Positions 35,501-47,572 of a stretch of DNA of 64,000 bases are shown piece by piece. The position numbers and the translations under genes are program-made. The notes under the pieces were generated by a model, which saw only the letters and a program-made list of their open reading frames with translations, was not told the origin of the DNA and ran no database searches. The first letter of the stretch is position 1, and each line of letters starts with the position of its first letter. The stretch comes from Onchidella celtica (Eukaryota > Mollusca > Gastropoda > Systellommatophora > Onchidiidae): the NCBI GenBank assembly GCA_963931925.1, contig OZ007569.1, forward strand, positions 65,425,980-65,489,979, read 5' to 3'.

Positions 35501-38500
35501 TGGCTGTTTTTGCTTCTGAGAACTGTGCATACTGACCTGACACCCTCTTTTCTAAGGAGTGCAATGCACTGTGCTGATGTTGCACACGTATCTGAAAATA
35601 ACTCACAGTAAAAACAAATAAATGAGCTTTGATCCAATTTTTTCTTAAATTATGTTTTGAGGTGAAATTCCTTTAAAAATCATTAGTTGGATCACGTGTT
35701 GACTGAGAAACTGGCAGAAACATTAATAGACCAAGATCAAAATTACACAAGTGAACCTCAGATTTTGTGCTATAAAGATATGCCAAAATTAAACATGGGA
35801 CATATTTTGGTGCAAAGCATCAACTGTTTTTATAACTCCGCCTTATTCTTGATTTCGCCACCTTTGTCTGACTCTCAAGGTCAGCTTAAACCCCATAATA
35901 TAATGAATTAGGATGAAAAATTGCGAATTCTAAAAACCACTACATACTAAATACCAAACTATTCTGCACCCTTTCTTTCATACAAACTTACAAAATTTTC
36001 GTTTTAAGTATTTTATTTTCAATTTTAATTTCCATGACAACCAAGTTTATTTACCTCATTAAATATGCATGAACTTCAACAGGCCATAATTCGTTTCCTA
36101 ATTACCCGATTTTCAAAATTTAAATGGATTCTGATCCTTTGGGGTATTTAGAATAACCTTTTAATCACTCCTTTCTATGGCTGTAAAGTTATTTTTGATT
36201 GGTTCAATCCCATTTGGGCCAATGAGAATGCAGCTTATAACTCAGCCTAGGCAGTGCATGTTGTTTACTTCTAGCAGCCGACTAGAGTGGTCACCTAGAT
36301 TGAGACTCCGTCTGTAATAGTTATCTTCATAATATAAAGCAGCTGTTTGATACCAGTGACTGTACTGATGGCACCCGCTAAAAAAAGACCAGGTAGACCC
36401 AGGAAAAGACATTATCATGGCAACCAATTTTCTAAATGCAAGAAACCTTGCATTGAGCAGGCTAATGTACCGTCTGATAGGGCCAATGAAACACGAATCC
36501 CTAGGACATCCGGACCCATTTCTCCGATGCCCAAAACGAATGTTACCCCTAACACTACTAGATCTGCTTCCCCTGCTAGTTCTGAATCAAATGAAGAACA
36601 CCACCAGCATGGATCTTCTTTTATGAAGCTAGATCTATCAGCCAGCACTTCTAGATCTAATGATGAATCAGTCAAGTTGTCCGGAAAAAGGCTGTTCGAT
36701 ATCGAGGATCTTATCAACTTTATTCAGGCATTCCCATGTCCTGCTTGCTTTCATTGTTCACATAAAGGAGACACCTATCATGTATCAGAGACACTAAGTG
36801 GAATCAACAGTAGGCTGACTTTAACTTGCACTTTGTGTAAAGAAACTTTGGTTTTGACCAACAGTGAAAATGTGAATTTGTGTTTGCTGATGTCGATGTT
36901 CTCAATAGGCTGCCATGAGACAAAGTGCAGGAGATTTTTAGCATCAATGGACATGCCACCACCAGTTTCCTCTGTTAGAGCTTCAGTTTTTCGAGACAGA
37001 ATTGCTGATTCAATGAGCAAGATAGCAAAAGAAAGTATGGTGAAAGCTGGGGAACAACTGAAAGAAGCTGTTGGAGGTAAAGATGTTACTGTTTCGTGTG
37101 ATGGCACATGGCAGCGTCGGGGCTTTAGCAGCAAGAATGGTGTGGCAACATGCCTATCTGTGCACAAGGAGATACCGTCAAAGGTTGTAGACACTGAGAC
37201 AATGAGCAACCACTGTGACTCGTGTAAGAAAATGAAAGTAAAAAAGTCTGCCGAGGAATTTGCTGAGTGGGGAGAGAACCATAAGGTGGCCTGCAATCAG
37301 AATCACGAGGGCTCGGCTGGTCAAATGGAGCCAATCGGCATGAAGAGAATTTTTCAACGGAGTGAGCGAGTACATGGCCTACGGTTCACTGGATATCTTG
37401 GAGATGGTGATCCCAAGAGCTATAAGTATGTGGCAGTGTCAGATCCTCCAATCTATTCAAACAAGGAAATTACCAAATTGGAATGCTGCGGGCACATACA
37501 GAAGCGTATGGGCAAGAGATTGATGGACAAGGTTGATGAAAACAAGAGCAAGACATTTATGGTGAAAGGAAAGAAATACAAAGGAATAGGTGGCGCAGGT
37601 CGGTTGACAAAGAATGCAATAAAGAGGATCCAAGGACATTACGGTGGTGCGATTCGGAAGAATGCCGGGAACCTAGAACAGATGAAGAAATCAGTGTGGG
37701 CCATATGGAAGCACAGGAAAGGAGAACATGAAGACTGTGGGACATGGTGCAGAGAAGATAACAAAGAAAAGAATAGGTTACCAGACTTTGTTACTGAGGC
37801 CATCAAACCGGTATTCAGCTTTCTGGGAGGAGAGGACTTGTTGAAGAAGTGCGTTCACGGAGGGACACAAAATGCGAATGAAGCATTCCACCATCTGATT
37901 TGGGTCAGGTGCCCCAAAACCACATTTGTGGGAAGAAATAGACTGGAAATAGCTGTGAATGAGGCCACTATTGTGTTTAATGATGGAGAGTTGAGAAGGA
38001 AAGCAGTGTTTGAAGACCTCGGGTTGAAATTTGGATCATATTGTTCTGAGGGATTACGAGCAATTGACAGTAAACGCGTGAAGGCTTCAGAGACCAACCA
38101 AGCAAAGGACAAAAAGGAAAAGAGAGCTGAGAAAAGGATTCAGGCTGCTGCAGAACATGCTGATGATGATTCATATGTAGCTGGGGGCCATTAGGGTAAG
38201 AAAAGAAAAAGTTACACAGGATTTATTAACATTTTCACGTTTTTCTCAGAACTGCATTTTCGTTCATTTGTTGGCAGTTGTACCATGATATCTCAAAAAG
38301 TTATGGACAGAATTTAATCAAACTTTGCATGCAGCTTACCTTAAGTATACTGCAGCAACTAAACCTAAAAGATGGAAACTAAACTCATTAATATTCAGGA
38401 TAAAGTCATTTCGCTTACCGCTACCCCTATCAAAAACAATTATTTTTCCAAAAATATGTTTTAAAATATCACTACATAAGTATTTATACCCTACCATAAA

Positions 38501-41500
38501 TTTCTGAGGTTCAATACACTTGGTTGGATGTCATTAATGTTCTCAGAGAGTTTCAAGGGTGTAACATGATCCATTATTAAGATATCATGGTACAAGTGCC
38601 CCCTTCGATTTCACTAATTTTCATGCACGTCGGGCCCCTTTCCTGCCCATTTTGCCCAAATTTGAAATGAAAGAGGTGTTGATGCATGTTTCTCAGCTGT
38701 TTTGATCCCATACTAATATTAAGAAAAGGTTGTGGAATCAATTTCCTTTAAGAATCCATTTAGGGGTTTAAGCTGACCTCAATGATAAGTCAGTTGATGC
38801 CGTTTTCAATTTGAAGAAAAAATCCATTACTTATGTCGTCCTTGAAAGAATTCGCAAAAACTTCATTCGGGGTGAAATTGGGTGACTAAAATGAGATGCT
38901 CACTACATATAATTGTACCCTCCTTCCCCTCCCTCCCCCCACAAAAAAAAAAAATTGAGTGAGATGTACACCTCCTTGACCTGAAAACTGAGAATTTTCA
39001 ATGCCATATCTCAGTAAACTGTCACTTTATAGGGTGGTCAAAGTTGGACTACCATGCAATTTGCAAGAGGTAGGAAATTTGGGGTGTTTTTTCCCTTTTA
39101 GAAATGCCATAACTTTCAAAGCCTTTAAGCCAGAATAATAAATTTGATATCAAAATTCTTAGAAAAGCAAACCCCATCAGATTAGACAATAACTGATGAG
39201 TTCTGATGAAAAGTAAAAATCAGTTTGGACTACCTGCAAGTATTTTTTTTATAATGAATTTAGATCCTCCTTTCTTGTATGGTATTGCATTTGCATATCT
39301 TTGTCATGATCGGATTGGGATGATTGTTTAATCCAATTGCATTCCATCACCATACAATAATTTATATGGCCTGTTTGGCACTTGACAAACTTAAGCAAGT
39401 TTGGATATATTATTCAAGTACAGCTAGGCTGCACCTAGGAACAGTGAAACTAAAATGTTGTGGCTGGTAATGGAGGCAACCTGAAGTTTTACAGTCAGCA
39501 AACTAAACATCCTTGGTGCGTTTTTTATGAGGGTTGTTTTTTTGCTGTAACCCACAGTTATGCCAGACGGCATGGCTATCCAGTGCTCCAACATTCAACT
39601 TTGCCCAGAAGTGGAGCTATCAAGGCAGTACTTGACACACTTGGTGAACCTTATGAACCCATTCAGGAGGTTCCCAGTTCAACTTCAGTTGGTGGACCCA
39701 CTGCAGCAGATGTACATCAAAATCATGGTAGGTCAATGTCAGAACCAACAAGACTCAATTGGGTGGAATTTTAATACAAAGTTCTCCTCACTTAGAGTTT
39801 ATAGAAATTCTTTTCCTCAGTTGGGCTGTTTCCTGAAGCTGTAAGTTTTTAGTACAGTACTTGAATCACATTACCTTAAGATGAAAGGTTGTTTTCGTTA
39901 TTCAAGAAGATAACAACTTGCAAGGCTGTTATTTGTTTTCATTAGGGGCATATTTTGTTTCAGATTTATTTGCTGCATTTGATTTCAAGATTTCATTCTC
40001 AAATAGTCAAGTTAGTATTGTGATGTTTGTAGTTGTATTCTGCATGTGTCAATTCATCAGAGGCAAATTTGATTTCATAATTTACATGATATTGTTCCAT
40101 AAAATGTTATTTGTTCATTTCAACTAGATCTTTCACGGCCTCTGAAATGGATGGTAGACATTACGTTGGCTTATAAAGATGGCAAGCCACTGGATATGGT
40201 GGGCATGTGTATAGGCTGCAATCCTCGAAATGATGTTCTGCTTCATTACAGGTGAATAGATTTTCTTTTCCAATTTACCTGGTCAGAGACAGTAGTGTTT
40301 TTAAAAAGTTTGGGATTATTTTTTAATTTCATGAACAACATTTTCAATAGGTAGTTGAATTTGCCTTCTTGGGGCTTGTATCCATTTTTCTATCGCCAGT
40401 TCTCAAACTAGCAAGTTCTGTTTTTCATATGTTGCACTTTATGGCTTGTTATCAATAGACCCTGTGCCATATGACATCCCTGTTAAAGTTAAAATGTGGC
40501 CTCAAAAGAAGAAAAAAAAAAAGCGAGAGAGAGAAAAAGCTTGTATGTTGCAAAGCAGATCTTTTGGAATTTATGATATTATGGTTTGTTCTTTTAATGT
40601 TCAGTTTTAAAAGAAGCGTTTCGTCATTCAAACTTTTTTCTCTTTTCTTCTGTGCAACATTTTCGATTTTAATATTTCAAACCCTTTCATGAACCCACAG
40701 GTTTCCTGCATTTTTTTCTTTCAATATATTTTCAACACATGACATCCCCATCTCTCAACAATATAGATCATTTGTATTGATTGTATTTCAGGAGTCTTGT
40801 ATTTATTTGAGTGTGACAAGATCAGGGGTGGTCAATCTTTTTTTGTTTAATCCTTGTCATTCAGAGAAAGTAAAGCTTTGGCTCAAGAAACATTTTTTGG
40901 ACCCAATGTTGCCGTAGCAGTCTCACAATATAGCTGGATTTGTCTTCCATTGTTTGTGAGACTGTTTGGCTGAAGCAATTTTTTCGGGCCACTGTTTCAG
41001 CTCACTGTTTTCTTTCGTTTGTCATTTATACCACAAAACGTAGAGCAAACAACTTTGCAAAATTTTTTGTTCCTTCCAGTGACTCAATTGTAAACAGGCT
41101 GCATTACTTATCATTACATCTGCTCTTGTTAAAAGAGATTAATTTCATGCCATTTACCAAGTGTGTTTCCTGAATTGTGTAATGAAGCACCTTTATAAAT
41201 AAGCTGGCATTTTGATAAGTTGGAGCAGAAATTCTTTCTACCAGATACACATAATGAATTGAATGCAGACTCCATTGCAAATCATTATACGAGTCTCCAT
41301 TGTTCTCCAGAGCATATAGAGTCAAATACATCCCAAGAGATGAAAAGGAGTTGACCAGATGGTTGTATGATCGCTATGTGGAAAAAGATGCGATGTTGGA
41401 TCACTATTACCAGGAAGGACAATTTCCCCAGGAAGTGCTGTCCGAGAAAAGAGAATTACCACATCTTCATAAGGCCTATCTTAAATTTGATGTGCTTCGA

Positions 41501-41608
41501 CAAATCCTTATTCATACATTTTGTGTTGTATCATTCTATGTGCATTATGTCTATCTATGGAAACCCATTTTATCAGTTTGTCATTTTGCAACCAGCATTT
41601 TATTTTAG
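32531..41608 (+). CDS. LPGAT1: Lysophosphatidylglycerol acyltransferase 1-like (LPGAT1), complete CDS
   Basis: PlsC-type acyltransferase of ER membranes that re-acylates lysophospholipids. CDS starts at ATG 32556 in an exon beginning at 32531; coding segments are 32556-32772, 33261-33475, 35004-35140, 39558-39727, 40128-40251 and 41311-41608 (stop TAG). All junctions are GT-AG and in phase; the sum is 1161 nt, 386 residues, against about 370 in vertebrates. Residues 1-70 contain N-terminal membrane segments. The catalytic HX4D motif is H94-QSTA-D99 in NHQSTAD, the FKYTNFG motif follows, and [10 protein letters not shown] is at 175-184. The LPRSGA motif lies in exon 4. A hydrophobic segment near the C-terminus ([19 protein letters not shown]) matches the family. 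Intron 3 (4.4 kb) hosts a Mutator-like transposon; intron 2 hosts a Harbinger-type MITE. Confidence 0.95.
34336..34530. mobile_element. Palindromic PIF/Harbinger-type MITE
   Basis: A 195-bp element with inverted arms of 72 bases that are exact reverse complements, separated by a loop of about 50 bases. It begins GGGTAGCCACACAAAGG and ends in the complement. It is flanked by TAA on both sides (34333-34335 and 34531-34533), matching the TWA target-site duplication of PIF/Harbinger elements. It lies in LPGAT1 intron 2. Perfect arms imply recent insertion or gene conversion. Confidence 0.85.
35284..39235 (+). mobile_element. Mutator-like DNA transposon in LPGAT1 intron 3
   Basis: A 3.95-kb unit bounded by an exact 15-bp inverted repeat: AGGTAGTCCAAACTG at 35284-35298 and its complement at 39221-39235. 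It contains one long transposase frame on the plus strand (same orientation as LPGAT1), plus about 1 kb of non-coding sequence on each side. The flanks (GCAGGTGTATT left, GCAAGTATTTT right) give only a weak candidate for a 9-bp target duplication. The right-hand ~430 bases recur, diverged, at 10849-11330. Confidence 0.8.
36368..38194 (+). CDS. Mutator-like transposase, single intact ORF
   Basis: DDE-type transposase of the Mutator-like domain family common in invertebrate genomes. The frame encodes 608 residues from ATG 36368 with no break. An AT-hook ([10 protein letters not shown]) is at residues 5-14, followed by a low-complexity linker, a cysteine-rich putative zinc module (CPACFHC...CTLC), and the catalytic region: [10 protein letters not shown] with D245, GDGDPKSY with D346/D348, [26 protein letters not shown] and [14 protein letters not shown] with E505. 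The C-terminus is lysine- and glutamate-rich ([11 protein letters not shown]). A TATAAA-like box sits about 35 bases upstream of the ATG. No intron is needed. It could be an active autonomous copy or a coding sequence kept by selection; the exact terminal repeats favour the former. Confidence 0.85.
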   Translation: MAPAKKRPGRPRKRHYHGNQFSKCKKPCIEQANVPSDRANETRIPRTSGPISPMPKTNVTPNTTRSASPASSESNEEHHQHGSSFMKLDLSASTSRSNDESVKLSGKRLFDIEDLINFIQAFPCPACFHCSHKGDTYHVSETLSGINSRLTLTCTLCKETLVLTNSENVNLCLLMSMFSIGCHETKCRRFLASMDMPPPVSSVRASVFRDRIADSMSKIAKESMVKAGEQLKEAVGGKDVTVSCDGTWQRRGFSSKNGVATCLSVHKEIPSKVVDTETMSNHCDSCKKMKVKKSAEEFAEWGENHKVACNQNHEGSAGQMEPIGMKRIFQRSERVHGLRFTGYLGDGDPKSYKYVAVSDPPIYSNKEITKLECCGHIQKRMGKRLMDKVDENKSKTFMVKGKKYKGIGGAGRLTKNAIKRIQGHYGGAIRKNAGNLEQMKKSVWAIWKHRKGEHEDCGTWCREDNKEKNRLPDFVTEAIKPVFSFLGGEDLLKKCVHGGTQNANEAFHHLIWVRCPKTTFVGRNRLEIAVNEATIVFNDGELRRKAVFEDLGLKFGSYCSEGLRAIDSKRVKASETNQAKDKKEKRAEKRIQAAAEHADDDSYVAGGH

Positions 41609-43920
41609 ATTTTACATGTTTATCTAGCAATCCTTGATTCATGGTGCAGGTATTTTGTTCATATCCGGGTATAACAAGCCATACCAATTGTTTTTCTATA
41701 TTATTTTGTTTTGCAATAGTTGATGATACTGTTCCCAGATTTGCACCCAGCCTGCATACATGAATCTCGTATGACTATAAGTTGAAATATCACAAGTTTA
41801 TCAACGATAAAACTAATATTATTCTATTTTGCTTGTACATTTGAGAATTAATTGAAAATTTTATTTTTTTTTCTATTCCCACTTTTTCGTAGCTTTCCCA
41901 CTTTCACTTCATACTGAAAGCCACTTTGCATGACCCGAAATATTCTTCATTTAAAATGACAGCTGCATATATATGAAAATTCCATTTGGCATCCAAACTC
42001 ATATTTTTGTTGCTGCTCTTTTTCTTGGCCAAGACATTTGTGGTAGACATTTCATGCACTAAACACAAGTCTCGGTAAAATGGTATTTGCATTGCTCAGA
42101 ACTTGACATCGGTCAGTCAATGCAAGTTGTCATGAATCCTTATAGATCACCAATTATGATTTATGAAGTGGAAGGATGTCCACATATAAGGAATCTAAAT
42201 TCTTCATGTCTGTCTTTGAAAATGCAACAAGGAAAACATTATTCTGCTTGTGATAATCACTTTGTTTAAAAATAACACCAATGGTTTAGGCAGGGGATTA
42301 TTGTGAATTTCCAGTATCTGCCAAATAATCCATTATAGACCCTTTCCACTTCCGCGTTACGGTTGTTTGCGGGGAGCGGCACGGCTTCGAAAAGCACCGT
42401 GTAGAGCAAAAACATCCACTTGCCTTAGTGATGCATCTGAATATGTGCGCAGTCTAAGCAAAGATGCATTTTTATGCCAGAACCAGCACGTAACCGGTTT
42501 GTACAGTTGGGTGCCCAACAAGAGATTGTCATCATTCGACTGTTGACCATGGCCTTCCGCCTTACAAGTGGGGCACGCCGCCATTTTGTTTGCAAATCAC
42601 GTGATATGGAGGACGGTAGATGAAAAGGGTCTATAAGGAGCAGTATTTTAAAAAGTAATGAAATAATAAAGAGAAGCTTGGTTTTTTTCACCTTCCTGAG
42701 AAGACATAATGACGAGTAGGTGATCCCTAAGTCTTGAGTGGTTTTAATTCTCAAAAGGAAGAGCCAAGCTTATCCTGCCTGGATACAAAGTTAGCATTTA
42801 AATTTATTCATTTTTTCTAACCACAAATATGAATGAACAAACCTAGTCTCCTCTACAGTGCAAGTCCCAGACTTTGCAAAATAAAACAAATCTAGTCTTT
42901 TTAGATAGACACTGGTGCTTGTTCCCATTGGTCATGGTAAGTTTCTTTCTTTTTTTTTTCCCCTTTAAACTTCTTTGCATGAAAAACTGCTACAGGTATT
43001 TTGTTTCAGTGATCCAAAGGGTATGAGGGCACGGAAGGCATTGGTTATCTTGGAATAAAGTTTTGAATACTTTTGAGACATGGAAAGTAAATTATTTTCT
43101 TGTTCCCTGCTTATGTTTACCAATAATAGAGCTACACTGTTAATTCATGTTCCAATTTGCCATATTATCTTCCATTAGTCGTGCTGAATGAGCAAAATGT
43201 TTTCTAGTGAGTACTTTTGAAGAAAACAGCAGTTTTGTAATGAGCTTTCCTGTTTCTAATACTCTGTTATAATGGTTGAGTTTTTTTCTCCTAGTCTTAT
43301 GGGTTTCGTCGGTGTACAGCATGTACATTGAACAGGTCCAGGTCTTTCAGTCTGCTCAAATCCCAATACCACAAACACAAGTTTTTAAGATGTTTTTATG
43401 CAGTTTTGTATTCTGTGATTAAACTGGCCAATGTGTGTAGGGCGGGGGAGGGGGGCTGTCCGTTCATTACATCATCTCAGATGAAATTCACATGAAAGAA
43501 TTTAATGTACAGATTTGTTCCTCAAAAAAACAAAAACCTGGCTAAAAAGATGTACAATTTATTTCATCATATTACAGATCTCAAGATTTCGATATGAGAT
43601 TGCAGTGGCAGAATTTTCCAAGCTTATTAGTGAAAGAAAAGGATTTTAATACATGAATGTCACATAATGTTGTCTTGCAATGCAAGTTTGTAGTGTTTGT
43701 AGATGATGACTCAGCAAAGAGGAAATCCCCGCAACTGATCTTTTTGTCTTTGAAGAGCACATAGTAAAATACCTAGATGTATGTATTTTAGAAGTTTGAT
43801 ATTCTTCTTTTCGGTGGCGAGTTTCCATACCATTTTATGTGACCTCCAGACTTATTCCTGTAAATGTCTTTCCGAGAAGTGATATGTTGTCTTGTGGACC
43901 AGTGGCATTTCTCCCCCGTG
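41609..43920 (+). other. Region 3' of LPGAT1, possible long 3' UTR
   Basis: AT-rich sequence with no supportable host exon. A long LPGAT1 3' UTR would fit other animals but is not shown. It contains a small THAP-bearing element at 42333-42636. A G-rich stretch lies at 43439-43458. No clean AATAAA with a downstream GU-rich tract was singled out. Confidence 0.35.
42333..42636 (-). mobile_element. Short terminal-inverted-repeat element with THAP-like fragment
   Basis: About 300 bp bounded by TTATAGACCCTTTCC at the left and, reading inward from the right, TTATAGACCCTTTTC. The interior is clearly GC-richer than its surroundings. On the minus strand a short frame begins near 42535 and reads MMTISCWAPNCTNRLRAG, which has the CX4C and NR spacing of a THAP zinc finger, then ends at 42425. 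THAP fingers are typical of P-element-type transposases, so this may be a deleted derivative. No clear target-site duplication was seen. Confidence 0.5.
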
Positions 43921-43936
43921 TAGTAGTAACATAATA

Positions 43937-44736
43937 CAGTCTAATCCACTTATCTTGACATGGCTTTTGTCGACATTCTGGGTAACTCGACACAATTTTG
44001 AAGTCCCAACTTGTTCCTTCTTTATTGCTACTAAATATTTCCCCGTAACTCGACGTGTTATTGAATTTTTTCCTCTTATATCGACATATTTCTCCCCGAC
44101 TGCGGCAAAACAAGTGCACTAGATTTACTACTGTGCTACAGAAAATGCCCACAACTCCCCGCATATGATATAACATTATAAGGCCTCTTTATTTCTTTTT
44201 GCGGTGCTGATGGGGAGGGGGAGGGTGTGGACACAGATGATGACCTTTGGCTTCAGTAACGCGAGTGTGGTGTGCCATACATAAGCGTACGGAAGTAAAA
44301 GTATAGAGTACTACAGACTGAGTAATTGTTTTTGTCCCTCAAAACATTCGTGTGCCGTTGATACTAGGCCTTGACCTAGATCTCTTAGTTTACTGCGGTA
44401 CTGTGTGTATCATCACTTCTTCTGAAAAAACAGTCATGTCGAGGTTTAAAAAAATAGTAAAATACTGCACATTTGATAGCTACAGCAACTGCTCCGCACA
44501 GTAGTGATATTGGAGGAACAGGTGACAATATGCCGATAATTTAAAAAAAAAGGGACATAATTGCGTTATTTATTGGACACTTCCCTTAACGGTGATGTTT
44601 GATATCTTTCTCTCTCTCCTCCTCCCCCCTCCCACTTTTTTTTCTCTCTTGCACCACTAATCTGCAATTTCGACTTTCTCTTTACTCGACGCAAGTCAGA
44701 TGGTCTCACTGATGTCGAGATATTAGGATTGCACTG
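43937..44736. mobile_element. Non-autonomous pogo/Tigger-like (Tc1/mariner) element
   Basis: The 800-bp segment is flanked by TA on both sides (43935-43936 and 44737-44738). The left end reads CAGTCTAATCCACTTATCTT and the right end, inverted, CAGTGCAATCCTAATATCTC; both continue into GACAT and further CTCGAC-type subterminal repeats. CAGTNNAATCC ends with TA duplication are characteristic of pogo/Tigger elements. No transposase frame is inside. Confidence 0.75.
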
Positions 44737-47190
44737 TATGCTGTTTTTGTTTGGGGCAGTAATGTCTTAATGAAAACGAAGCAGGCATGAAATGGTAAAC
44801 TTTTCCTGCATTTCCCTTTTTTTTTGTGTGTGTGTGTGTGTGCTTTGTTTTTCTTTTTTGTGGCCAGCTTTTGGGCTTTTTTTTTCCCATTGTAATCAAA
44901 TGTTTTGCATTTTTACTCTGTATTCAAGTTCCAGTGATAAGTATCTTGTTCTTACACCAAGAAGTAACATTGGAGGTATTTATTTTTTAGGATAGTGCAG
45001 GTATGTGTTTTGTGGGAATGTATGAGTACATGTCCAGTTAAAGAAAATTGTTAAGTGTCTTTGGGAAATGTTCATCTTAGGCAGGGTTATGCGTCCTTAC
45101 TTTTTACTTGCATCAACACTTAGATTCACCTCTGTTGAATTTTATTTTCCTGAGATTAACTTGGAACGAAGTATATGAGGGAAAAGAAGTTATCAACTGA
45201 GTGTGGAGATTTTTATAATGAGAAGATGAAAGACAATGTAATGAGTGAATTTGGGATACTTTTTTTTTTTTTTGAATCTACAAAATCTTTACTTTGTTCT
45301 AGACACTACCAATTTAAAATTTGATATCCTCCAAATGGCAGTGGTGAAGCAGTCATAAATTGTCAGCAATGATTTGGAAAAGAGGTGTTAATAGACAAAC
45401 ATAACCATATTTGTTTGCAATTTTAACTTTGACTTTGTCAGTTCAATCTGAATGTCAAACTCTATAGTGCTCTGCCTGAACTGCAGAAAGCCGTAGATTT
45501 TCTTAAAAGAGGAAATCTGCAGATTTAGATTTGGTGAACGAAAGGAGAAGAGGAAGTCAATTCAATCGGATATCAGCACTTTTCATTTATAATGAGGCAT
45601 TGCTAAGATTTTTCAACAAGATTACATTTACATGTAGTTGTCATTTTTAATGTGGCATCTTATAATTGTTGAACATTTCATTCATCACACTTGATATGGG
45701 TATATTTCTGGCAGCTGCAAAAATGAGACAAAGTTATAAAATTTAACAGTGATGAAAACAGCAGCAAGGTACTGTACAGTATCAATAATAGTATTAAATT
45801 GTAATGTATTGTCAGTCCGGTAATGTTCACAACACACATTAAGTGTCCTGTGTTCGTCAAAATAAGTTGAAAAATAATTTTGCAGATGTATTAATATTTT
45901 CATTACTTGATACACCTCATAGGTCAACAGTGGGGGTGTTTCAGTGGAGAACAGCATTCATGAAGCTCCTGTTTTCCCAAGAAATTGAATCATCTTCCTC
46001 GATCCCTCATTCTTTCACTCAGCAATACCCTACTCTTTCTTAAAACCAACTGTGTGTCTGCATATCACTATATATGCGTGTCACATAATTATGCCAAAAC
46101 ATTTCCCTGTAGTGCTCAAACAGTGCTCAATACATGTACATGTATGTCTTTTTCCGTGGGCTCACTGTTCCCATTCATGGCAAATGACACATTATTATGA
46201 GAAAAATGATCAGTCACATTCATGAAATGTATTGTATATTTAGGTAACGCTGTTAAGATGCACACCTGTACTGATAATTTTTGCCATCATATTATTTCTA
46301 TTTTTTGTTTAAACATTCCGCTTTGGCCCTCCTTTATATTATTTTTAATGCGATTATCGTGTCACCATTAGAATTCCCATAGTGTTGCACAATTGCAGTT
46401 ATTTATTAAAATAGCCAAGACCTTTTTTTTTTCTATTTCAAGTTGTTTTTCACTTGAATTATGCCAGATGATCATTTTTTTTTTTTTTTGTCTCATCTAA
46501 CGAGAAAATAGTGAATTCATGTGAGATTATATGCTAGAGCTGTAAATTTGGACTCCAATGTTTGGATTCTGTGCTCACCAAGCATTCACCAAAACCACTT
46601 CATGAATCCTGAATTACTGCATTCACACCACACCTCTGTTGTAATTTTAAGAACAGCTGACATTCACAGAGGGCAACAGAATGAAAATTCAGCAGTTGGG
46701 TGGAAGTAAAGGACATTGTCACCACAAAATCACTTTTGTGTCTCTTGAACATTGCATAGCCTTCACTTTTTGCCATGATTTTGGTATGATACTAGTTGCT
46801 TTTTTTTTTTCACTAATATGTAATTCAGAATTTTATTTTCTTCAAAAATTTTATAATAATTTTTCATGTTTTTGTTGTACTAAGGAGTACTTATTTTGTA
46901 TAGTATTTTTAGTACTATTGTAGCTGGTCACTGAGATATCACAGTTTGTCATGGTATGAAAGGAGAGAGACTTGGTTTTGACTTTATCATCTGCCTTAAA
47001 ATCAGCAATGAGGTACATTAATGGCATTTGATCATCATTCTCTAGTCAGTAAAAAGCACCAGCTGGTATATCCATAGTGTCATTCTTGCCATTATAACTT
47101 CTTGAATGTAAATGTGTCACAGTCAAGTCACTGTAGAGAGCTAAATCTATAATTTTTGTCAAATCTGTGGCACATTTCTTACCAAATCGT
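44737..47190. other. AT-rich gene-free stretch
   Basis: No exon, RNA gene or element end could be supported. Several T homopolymers occur (near 45260, 46425, 46480 and 46800). The open frames are short and low in complexity. Confidence 0.35.
44827..44842. repeat. (GT)n microsatellite
   Basis: Short GT run inside a T-rich stretch with no coding context. Confidence 0.7.
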
Positions 47191-47572
47191 CAGTTTCATG
47201 ACGAAGGGGCAAATAGATAACAAAAGCTGTACAACTTAAGAGGCGAACGCGCAACTTTTCTGCATGACGCAATGGCGAGTGGGTCAAATTTGAGGTACCG
47301 TACATGTATTTACTTTTTTTGTGGTTATGAAACATATATTGCAAGGGGCTTTACCCAACACATGCAATTTTGTTAAATCTCATTTTTTTTTGTGTTATAT
47401 AATATGACGAAAAGACAAAAAATTGATGATGAGACTAGCACTATATTTTCAAAACTGATTTTCTCACAACACTGATTTTGGCAGTTCACCTATTCGTCCT
47501 ACAGAGAAGTTAAGCGTTCGCCTTTTTGTTGTACAACTACTGACATCTATCCGCCCCTTCTTCGTGAAACTG
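47191..47572. mobile_element. MITE with ~75-bp terminal inverted repeats
   Basis: The left end starts CAGTTTCATGACGAAGGGGC and the right end, inverted, CAGTTTCACGAAGAAGGGGC. The arms continue through GATAGAT, GTACAAC and GGCGAACGC to AACTT, with a few mismatches and small indels. The 380-bp unit has no coding frame. No target-site duplication was evident, so the superfamily is open. Confidence 0.7.

Noticed and set aside
36415-38174. Minus-strand and other-frame open stretches across the transposase
   Set aside because: Shadows of the intact plus-strand frame; no domain content.
40825-40870. hAT-like terminus CAGGGGTGGTCAATCTTTTT
   Set aside because: A plausible end, but no opposite end or target-site duplication was found in LPGAT1 intron 5, so it is not listed as an element.
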